Of a stretch of 11,726 bases of DNA, positions 6,509-11,726 are shown in pieces. Made by a program: the position numbers and the translations under genes. The first letter of the stretch is position 1; every line of letters starts with the position of its first letter. The stretch is from an uncultured Paraburkholderia sp. (GTDB lineage Bacteria > Pseudomonadota > Gammaproteobacteria > Burkholderiales > Burkholderiaceae): NCBI GenBank assembly GCA_937917025.1, contig CALFSF010000184.1:1-11726 (forward strand), in the 5' to 3' direction. Below the pieces are notes generated by a model. It searched no databases. It was given only the letters and a program-made list of their open reading frames with translations, and was not told the DNA's origin.

Positions 6509-7651
6509 TTAGCGCGCCGCGAGCGGCAGGCACACGGCGAGCCACGCGGGCGGCGTCGGTGCCAGTTGCAGCGCGACCGGCGTGAACCGGCCATCGAGTC
6601 GCGCGGCGAGGTGAAACAGTTCGGTTGCGTTCTTCGGATCCCATTGACCCGAGTAGCCGGGAAGGCCGGCCTCACGACGTTTCACGTCGAACGGCACGTC
6701 CGTATGCACGAATTCTTCATGCGTTTTCGCGCCGGTCGCGTAAGGCTTCAGCCAGTCGAGCGCGGCATTGAGCGATGCACCGTTCGCCGCTTTTTCCGGC
6801 AGCCAGTTGCGGTTGTGGCGGCGCGCCGCAAGCGCGGCGGTGACGAGCGGCTGCAGGTCGTAGGTGACGTAATGCAGCGCGTCGCGCTCGGCGAAATCGA
6901 CGGTCGAGCCGTCGGGCGCGATGTTGTCGCCGATGTGCTCGACATACAGACGCTGCGCCGCGTTGATCATCTTGCGATTGTCGAGCGTGAACGCCGCCAT
7001 CGCGATCAGTTTGACCCGGTGGCTTTGCCAGTTGTTCCTGAACGTACCCTTGAGCGGGCGCGGCTGCGCGTCGATCTGTCCGATGTAGCCGTTCGCGAGT
7101 TTCGTGAGGAACGCCATCGCGGCGTTGCGCGTTTTCACGGGCAGCGCGCTGGCGGTCATGTCGTACGCGAGGATCAGGCCGTCGAAATGTGTTTCGTCGA
7201 CCGGATTGAAAGTCGGCTGATAGGTTGTCACCCACGCGTACAGCAGACGGTCGACGAGCTTCAGATACCGTTCGTCGCTGGTGGCGCGCCAGGCGAGCGC
7301 CGCGTCGCGCAGCAGGTCGAGATCCTTTTCGGCTTCCACGCTCTGGTCGTAGATGCCTTCGTGCGGCAACGTGCCTTCGGTATGCAGTTTCGCGAGCGCG
7401 TGGGGCGAGTCGTTCAGGTGCGACTGCACGTTGCCGACCAGCGCCTTGACGCCGGGATCGGCGTTGGTGCGCTCGCTGGTTTGCAGCGCGGGCGCGGCGC
7501 AGAAATTCATCGCCGCGTGGGCCTGCCGCTCGCTCAGCATGAGTGCACCGCAGGTGAGAAGCAGCGTGGCCAGCGAGGTGCCGGCGGACTGCCATGAACG
7601 TGCTTGCGTTGCTTTTATCCGGCCTTGCATCAATCGCACCTTTCGCGCCAT
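6509..7651 (-). CDS. Secreted alginate-lyase-family (PL5-like) protein
   Basis: I recognise this 380-residue protein as an alginate-lyase-family (alpha/alpha-barrel) protein, at family level only. The N-terminus is an export signal: Arg/Lys-rich start, hydrophobic stretch SLATLLLTCGALML, then QAHA with likely cleavage near residue 46, so it acts in the periplasm or outside. The mature part is helical, with segments such as DLDLLRDAALAWRATSDERYL and FDGLILAYDMTAS typical of these barrels. Two conserved blocks resemble the lyase active site: NNWQSH (206-211), and ERDALHYVTYDLQPL (from Glu255) with Arg256, His260, Tyr261 and Tyr264. Classical PL5 enzymes have NNH where this has NNW, so substrate and even lyase activity are uncertain. 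Start: the ATG at 7651 has AGGGAG 6 nt upstream. A second ATG at 7630 (residue 8) with AAGGTG upstream would also give a good signal peptide. It lies between gcvP and sdaA, and its pathway link to them is unclear. Confidence 0.75.
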   Translation of the reverse strand: MARKVRLMQGRIKATQARSWQSAGTSLATLLLTCGALMLSERQAHAAMNFCAAPALQTSERTNADPGVKALVGNVQSHLNDSPHALAKLHTEGTLPHEGIYDQSVEAEKDLDLLRDAALAWRATSDERYLKLVDRLLYAWVTTYQPTFNPVDETHFDGLILAYDMTASALPVKTRNAAMAFLTKLANGYIGQIDAQPRPLKGTFRNNWQSHRVKLIAMAAFTLDNRKMINAAQRLYVEHIGDNIAPDGSTVDFAERDALHYVTYDLQPLVTAALAARRHNRNWLPEKAANGASLNAALDWLKPYATGAKTHEEFVHTDVPFDVKRREAGLPGYSGQWDPKNATELFHLAARLDGRFTPVALQLAPTPPAWLAVCLPLAAR

Positions 7652-7657
7652 GCGAAA

Positions 7658-7663
7658 CTCCCT
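7658..7663 (-). promoter_or_regulatory. Ribosome-binding site favouring the upstream start of the lyase gene
   Basis: AGGGAG on the minus strand lies 6 nt before the ATG at 7651-7649. A competing AAGGTG serves the ATG 21 nt further in. The frame also stays open upstream to 7840, but that extension crosses the hairpin and the end of gcvP and has no export-signal logic, so I reject it. Confidence 0.55.
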
Positions 7664-7714
7664 GGTCAGGCTGATTCGGTGTGTGATGTTAGCCGTTCCC
7701 GGGCGCGAACAACA

Positions 7715-7746
7715 GAACCGCGCGCCGTGAAACGGCGACGCGCGGT
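7715..7746 (-). terminator. Probable terminator after gcvP
   Basis: AACCGCGCG (7715-7723) pairs perfectly with CGCGCGGTT (7738-7746). Inside, CCG pairs with CGG around a 5-nt loop, with a 3-nt bulge. On the minus strand the stem begins 20 nt after the gcvP stop and is followed by CTGTTGTT, a broken U-rich tail. It probably ends most transcripts of the gcv operon and separates them from the lyase-sdaA pair. Leakage is likely given the weak tail. The remaining 63 nt to the lyase ATG show no clear promoter: TAACAT is a possible -10, but the only -35-like TTGTTC is 15 nt away, which is short. Confidence 0.55.
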
Positions 7747-7766
7747 TTCCCATGACGCGGCAGGTA

Positions 7767-10697
7767 TTACTCGTAATCCGCCACCGGCACGCACGAGCAG
7801 AACAGGTTGCGGTCGCCATAGACGTTGTCCGCGCGGCCAACCGGCGGCCAGTACTTCTGCGCGATCAGCGACTTCAGCGGATACGCCGCGGCCTCGCGCG
7901 CATACGCATGCTTCCAGTCGTCGGCGACGACAACCTGCGCGGTGTGCGGCGCGTGCTTCAGCGGATTGTCCTCGCGGTCGGCGCGGCCTTCCTCGACGGC
8001 GCGGATTTCGTCGCGGATCGCGATCATCGCTTCGATGAAGCGGTCGAGTTCTTCCTTCGACTCCGATTCCGTCGGCTCGACCATCAGCGTGCCCGGGACC
8101 GGGAAGCTCATCGTCGGTGCGTGGAAACCGTAATCCATCAGACGCTTGGCGACGTCGTCCACGCTGATGCCGCTCGAATCCTTGATCGGCCGCAGATCCA
8201 GAATGCATTCGTGCGCGACGAGTCCGCCCGGGCCCGAATACAGCACCGGGTAGTGCGGCGCGAGCCGGTTCGCGACGTAGTTCGCGTTGAGGATCGCGAC
8301 TTCGGTGGCGGCGGTGAGGTTCTTCGCGCCCATCATCGCGATGTACATCCACGAGATCGGCAGGATCGAAGCGGAGCCATACGGCGCGGCCGACACGGCG
8401 CCGATGCCGCTCGCGTCGCGCTCGTAGCCCGACGACGCCTGGTTCGGCAGGAATTTCGCCAGATGCGCGCCGACCGCGACGGGGCCCACGCCCGGTCCGC
8501 CGCCGCCGTGCGGAATGCAGAACGTCTTGTGCAGGTTCAGGTGCGAGACGTCGCCGCCGAACTGGCCTGGCGCCGTGAGGCCGACCATCGCGTTCATGTT
8601 CGCGCCGTCCACGTACACCTGGCCGCCGTGCGCATGCACGATCTCGCAGATTTCGCGGACGTTCGCCTCGAACACGCCGTGTGTCGACGGATACGTGATC
8701 ATGATCGCGGCGAGCATGTCGGCGTGCTGCGCGGCTTTTTTCTTCAGGTCTTCGATATCGACGTTGCCCTGCGCGTCGCACGCGACGACGACGACCTGCA
8801 TGCCGGCCATCTGCGCCGAAGCCGGGTTCGTGCCGTGAGCCGAAGCCGGAATCAGGCAGACGTTGCGATGGCCTTCACCGCGCGACGCATGGTACGCGTG
8901 GATGATCAGCAAGCCCGCATATTCGCCCTGCGAGCCGGCGTTGGGTTGCAGCGATACGGCCGCGTAGCCGGTCGCCGCGACCAGCATCTGTTCGAGCTGG
9001 TCGATCATTTCGCGGTAGCCGACGGTTTGCTCGGCTGGCGCGAACGGATGGATCTGGCCGAATTCCGGCCACGTGACCGGCAGCATTTCCGACGTCGCGT
9101 TCAGCTTCATCGTGCACGAGCCGAGCGGGATCATCGTGCGGTCGAGCGCGAGGTCCTTGTCCGACAGGCTGCGCAGGTAGCGCAGCATTTCCGTCTCCGA
9201 ATGGTGACGGTTGAACACGTGATGCGTGAGGTACGCGCTCGTGCGTTCCAGCGACGCCGGGAACGAATCCGCCGCGCCCAGCGCCGCGTCCAGCGTGTCG
9301 ATTTGCGGCACATCGTTCACGAACGCCGCCTGCGCGAACGCGGCCAGCAGATCGGCGAGATCGCCGCGCGTCGTGGTTTCGTCGACGGAAACGCCGACGC
9401 GCGTTTCGCTCACGCGGCGCAGGTTGATGCCCTTCGCCGTCGCCGCGTCGTGCAGCGCCTGTGTGCGCGCGCCGGTTTCGAACGTGAGCGTGTCGAAGAA
9501 CGTGTCGTTGACGAGGGTGTAGCCAAGCTGCTTCGCCCCTTCGGCGAGCAGCGCGGCGATGCGGTTCACCCGCAGCGCGATCGTCTTCAGGCCCTGCGGG
9601 CCGTGATAGACCGCGTACATGCTCGCCATGATCGCGAGCAGCGCCTGCGCGGTACACACGTTCGACGTGGCCTTCTCGCGGCGAATATGTTGTTCACGGG
9701 TTTGCAGCGCGAGACGCAGCGCCGGATTGCCCTGCGCATCGACGGTCACGCCGACGAGACGCCCCGGCATCTGCCGCTTGAACTCGTCGCGCACGGCGAG
9801 ATATGCGGCATGCGGACCGCCGAAGCCCACCGGCACGCCAAAACGCTGCGTGTTGCCGACGGCCACGTCCGCGCCCCATTCGCCCGGCGGCGTCAGGACG
9901 GTTAGCGCCAGCAGGTCGGCGGCGACCACCACGTGGCCGCCCGCGGCGTGGATCGCGTCCGCCAGCGCGCGGTAATCGCGCACGTCGCCGTTCACGCCGG
10001 GGTACTGCAGCAGCACGCCGAACGCGTTGGCGCTGGCGGCATCGGCGGCCGGGCCCACCTTCACTTCGATGCCGACCGGCTTCGCGCGGGTCTGCACGAC
10101 TTCGATCGTTTGCGGCAGGACGTCGTCGGCGATGTAGAACACGTTCGACTTCGGCTTGCCGACGCGTTGCAGCAGCGTCATCGCTTCGGCGGCGGCGGTG
10201 GCTTCGTCGAGCAGCGATGCGTTGGAGATCGACAGGCCGGTCAGGTCGATCACCATCTGCTGGAAGTTCAGCAGCGCTTCGAGACGACCCTGCGAAATCT
10301 CCGGCTGATACGGCGTGTACGCCGTGTACCACGCCGGATTTTCCAGCACGTTGCGCAGGATCACCGCCGGCGTGTGGGCGTTGTAATAGCCCTGACCGAT
10401 GTAGGAACGGAACACCTGGTTCTTGTCCGCGAGTTCGCGCAGCGCGGCGAGCGCCTCGGCTTCGCTCTTCGGCTGGGTGAAGGGGCCGAGCGGCAGCGTT
10501 TCGCCGCGGCGGATCGTCTTCGGAATCACCGCGTCCATCAGCGCGGCGCGCGACGCGAAGCCGAGGGCTTCGAGCATCGCCTGCTGATCGGCGGAATCCG
10601 GGCCGATGTGCCGTTCGGCGAAGGCGTCATGCACTTCGAGCGCGGCGAGCGAGAGAGGAGTGCGGTTCATCAGACGATCCGGGTGTTCGAGCTTCAT
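7767..10697 (-). CDS. gcvP: Glycine dehydrogenase (decarboxylating), P-protein of the glycine cleavage system
   Basis: This 976-residue protein is the pyridoxal-phosphate P-protein. It decarboxylates glycine and passes the aminomethyl group to the lipoyl arm of GcvH. It has the full homodimeric length, with two related halves in one chain, unlike the split GcvPA/GcvPB form. The N-terminal signature FAERHIGPDSADQ is present. The cofactor lysine is Lys724 in HLNLHKTF, followed by the glycine-rich IPHGGGGPGVGP loop. The conserved PLGSCTMKLN lies near residue 525 and YVDGANMNAMVG just before the lysine. The C-terminal domain includes MSFPVPGTLMVEPTESE. Start: ATG with AGGAA (10704-10708) 6 nt upstream. 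A second Met at residue 10 has no better site. It follows gcvH by 66 nt containing a hairpin, and a probable terminator follows it. All key residues are intact. Confidence 0.98.
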   Translation of the reverse strand: MKLEHPDRLMNRTPLSLAALEVHDAFAERHIGPDSADQQAMLEALGFASRAALMDAVIPKTIRRGETLPLGPFTQPKSEAEALAALRELADKNQVFRSYIGQGYYNAHTPAVILRNVLENPAWYTAYTPYQPEISQGRLEALLNFQQMVIDLTGLSISNASLLDEATAAAEAMTLLQRVGKPKSNVFYIADDVLPQTIEVVQTRAKPVGIEVKVGPAADAASANAFGVLLQYPGVNGDVRDYRALADAIHAAGGHVVVAADLLALTVLTPPGEWGADVAVGNTQRFGVPVGFGGPHAAYLAVRDEFKRQMPGRLVGVTVDAQGNPALRLALQTREQHIRREKATSNVCTAQALLAIMASMYAVYHGPQGLKTIALRVNRIAALLAEGAKQLGYTLVNDTFFDTLTFETGARTQALHDAATAKGINLRRVSETRVGVSVDETTTRGDLADLLAAFAQAAFVNDVPQIDTLDAALGAADSFPASLERTSAYLTHHVFNRHHSETEMLRYLRSLSDKDLALDRTMIPLGSCTMKLNATSEMLPVTWPEFGQIHPFAPAEQTVGYREMIDQLEQMLVAATGYAAVSLQPNAGSQGEYAGLLIIHAYHASRGEGHRNVCLIPASAHGTNPASAQMAGMQVVVVACDAQGNVDIEDLKKKAAQHADMLAAIMITYPSTHGVFEANVREICEIVHAHGGQVYVDGANMNAMVGLTAPGQFGGDVSHLNLHKTFCIPHGGGGPGVGPVAVGAHLAKFLPNQASSGYERDASGIGAVSAAPYGSASILPISWMYIAMMGAKNLTAATEVAILNANYVANRLAPHYPVLYSGPGGLVAHECILDLRPIKDSSGISVDDVAKRLMDYGFHAPTMSFPVPGTLMVEPTESESKEELDRFIEAMIAIRDEIRAVEEGRADREDNPLKHAPHTAQVVVADDWKHAYAREAAAYPLKSLIAQKYWPPVGRADNVYGDRNLFCSCVPVADYE

Positions 10698-10711
10698 GAG
10701 GTGTTCCTGGC

Positions 10712-10748
10712 GGTGCGGCGCGCCGGCTTCGTGCGCCGGTGCCGCACC
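10712..10748 (-). other. Hairpin in the gcvH-gcvP gap, just before the gcvP ribosome-binding site
   Basis: GGTGCGGC (10712-10719) pairs perfectly with GCCGCACC (10741-10748), and an inner CCGGC (10723-10727) pairs with GCCGG (10735-10739) around a 7-nt loop. In the transcript the stem ends 3 nt before the AGGAA of gcvP, and no U run follows, so termination is unlikely. It could stabilise a processed end or tune translation of gcvP relative to gcvH; that role is inference. Confidence 0.5.
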
Positions 10749-10763
10749 TGACGGGTTGAAAAA

Positions 10764-11144
10764 TTACTCGCCGATGGACTTCGAATACGCGTCGGCGTCG
10801 ATCAGGCGGTCGGTCGCGGCGCCGCCGGCCGGCTTGACCTTGAAGAGCCAGCTGTCATACGGCGCGCTGTTGACGGAATCCGGCGTGTCGGCAAGCGCCG
10901 TGTTCGATTCGACGATCTCGCCCGAAACCGGCGCGTAGATGTCCGAAGCCGCCTTCACGGATTCGATCACCGCGACGGCGTCACCGGCCGTCACCGTGCG
11001 GCCGGCTTCCGGCAGTTCGAGAAAAACGATATCGCCGAGCGCTTCCTGCGCGTGGTCGGTGATGCCGACCGTCAGCGTGCCGTCGGCTTCGGTGCGGACC
11101 CATTCGTGCGATTCGGTGTATTTCAGATCGGCCGGGATGCTCAT
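10764..11144 (-). CDS. gcvH: Glycine cleavage system H-protein, lipoyl carrier
   Basis: This 126-residue protein is the usual size for GcvH. It carries the aminomethyl intermediate on a lipoylated lysine between the P- and T-proteins and passes electrons on to the lipoamide dehydrogenase L-protein, which is not encoded here. The attachment site is Lys64 in ESVKAASD, within the hairpin turn of the lipoyl domain. Conserved flanks are YTESHEWV at the N-terminus, GITDHAQEALGDIVFLELP, and YAPVSGEIVESN after the lysine. Start: ATG with AGGAG (11151-11155) 6 nt upstream. It lies 69 nt after gcvT and 66 nt before gcvP on the same strand, the normal operon order T-H-P. Nothing is missing. Confidence 0.98.
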   Translation of the reverse strand: MSIPADLKYTESHEWVRTEADGTLTVGITDHAQEALGDIVFLELPEAGRTVTAGDAVAVIESVKAASDIYAPVSGEIVESNTALADTPDSVNSAPYDSWLFKVKPAGGAATDRLIDADAYSKSIGE

Positions 11145-11213
11145 CGGATGCTCCTGTTTGCGTATTGGATGGCTGGATTGGGCTTGAAGGATGGACGCGC
11201 GCGCGGCCGTGGC

Positions 11214-11726
11214 TCAGACGGCGAGCACCTTGCCATTGCGCACGAACGGCAGTTTTACCACGCTTGCGGGCAGGGCTTTGTCGCGGATTTGCACGTGGAC
11301 GACGTCGCCCGGCTGCACGCCCTTCGGCACGCGCGCAAAGGCGATCGATTCCTGCATCGTCGGCGAAAACGTGCCGCTCGTGATTTCGCCGTCGCCGTGG
11401 GGCGTGACCACCTTCTGGTGCGCGCGCAGCACGCCGCCCGCCTTGCCGTTTTCCTTCTGCAGGATCAGGCCGACGAACGACGAGCGCGAGCCGTCCGCCT
11501 CCAGTTTCGCGCGTCCGACGAATTCGCGCGCATTCACGAGATCGACCGTCCATGCGAGGCCGGCGTCGAGCGGCGAGACGCCGTCGTCCATATCCTGGCC
11601 GTACAGGTTCATGCCCGCTTCGAGGCGCAGCGTGTCGCGCGCGCCCAGACCGCAGGGGCGCACGCCCTGTGCCTGCAACGCTTTCCACAGCGCTTCGACG
11701 TGCGTGGCCGGGACGATGATTTCGAA
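11214..11726 (-). CDS. gcvT: Aminomethyltransferase, T-protein of the glycine cleavage system, 3' part
   Basis: The last 170 residues of GcvT are present; the start lies beyond the right edge. The enzyme releases ammonia from the aminomethyl group on GcvH and transfers the one-carbon unit to tetrahydrofolate. The visible part begins FEIIVPATHVEALWKALQ and includes PCGLGARDTLRLEAGMNLYG, the conserved folate-domain segment. The C-terminal barrel has GEITSGTFSPTMQESIAFA followed by VQIRDKALPASVVKLPFVR. A TTG codon at 11678-11676 could be mistaken for a start, but the frame and the homology continue through it to the edge. As the first visible gene of the gcv operon, its promoter and any glycine riboswitch would be upstream, outside the window. 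Confidence 0.97.
   Translation of the reverse strand, partial: FEIIVPATHVEALWKALQAQGVRPCGLGARDTLRLEAGMNLYGQDMDDGVSPLDAGLAWTVDLVNAREFVGRAKLEADGSRSSFVGLILQKENGKAGGVLRAHQKVVTPHGDGEITSGTFSPTMQESIAFARVPKGVQPGDVVHVQIRDKALPASVVKLPFVRNGKVLAV

Noticed and set aside
6483..6644. N-terminal extension of SdaA to an upstream Met
   Set aside because: The extension overlaps the C-terminal end of the lyase gene in another frame, is low-complexity Arg/Ala, and has no family match, whereas the chosen start has AGGAG and the conserved N-terminus.
7535..7558. Possible lipoprotein signal around Cys34 of the lyase (LLLTCG)
   Set aside because: Thr before the Cys is a poor match to a lipobox, and a normal signal-peptidase site (QAHA) follows.
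7652..7840. N-terminal extension of the lyase-like protein into the gcvP 3' end
   Set aside because: It would run through the gcvP stop and the terminator hairpin and would bury the export signal 63 residues inside the protein.
7752..9905. A 717-codon plus-strand frame antisense to gcvP
   Set aside because: Although long, the predicted protein is Arg/His/Val-rich without signal, membrane or domain features. High GC removes stop codons from this opposite frame.
11145..11213. Glycine riboswitch or other control element in the gcvT-gcvH gap
   Set aside because: The 69-nt gap is far too short for a glycine riboswitch and shows only the gcvH ribosome-binding site. Any riboswitch would be upstream of gcvT, outside the window.
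1..11726. tRNA, rRNA, CRISPR array, insertion sequence, prophage, toxin-antitoxin or defence genes
   Set aside because: I looked for repeat-spacer patterns, terminal inverted repeats, transposase or integrase motifs and small paired genes on both strands and saw none. Gaps between genes are all shorter than 150 nt.

Overview
The window is GC-rich chromosomal DNA from a betaproteobacterium, most likely Burkholderiaceae (Burkholderia, Paraburkholderia or Caballeronia). The basis is the protein content, the codon choice (third positions mostly G or C) and the gcvT-gcvH-gcvP-sdaA neighbourhood. It reads as core amino-acid catabolism. I see no tRNA, rRNA, CRISPR array, insertion sequence, phage gene or attachment site. 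Species cannot be fixed from sequence alone.

Two gene blocks converge. The left block reads rightward. It holds the 3' part of putA (bases 1-1847, proline to glutamate) and then a periplasmic amino-acid-binding protein of the LivJ/LivK type (1935-3083). A perfect 16-bp stem flanked by A and T runs (3142-3179) lies at the convergence point and should stop transcription from both sides. The right block reads leftward from the right edge: gcvT (3' part, 11214-11726), gcvH (10764-11144), gcvP (7767-10697), a secreted alginate-lyase-family protein (6509-7651), sdaA (5094-6482) and a thiamine-diphosphate enzyme of the acetolactate-synthase superfamily (3231-4952).

The metabolic logic of the right block is mostly clear. 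The P, H and T proteins of the glycine cleavage system turn glycine into CO2, ammonia and methylene-tetrahydrofolate. Serine hydroxymethyltransferase, encoded elsewhere, can combine that one-carbon unit with a second glycine to give serine. SdaA then deaminates serine to pyruvate. The thiamine enzyme may use pyruvate or another 2-keto acid, but its substrate cannot be read from the sequence. The lyase-like gene sits between gcvP and sdaA and does not fit this pathway. It is the least expected element. A hairpin after gcvP and a 26-nt gap before sdaA suggest that the lyase and sdaA form their own small transcription unit.

I found no convincing evidence of an undescribed system. The items most worth a second look are the lyase embedded in a glycine/serine locus and its altered active-site motif, the unassigned thiamine enzyme with no partner subunit, and several intergenic stem-loops.
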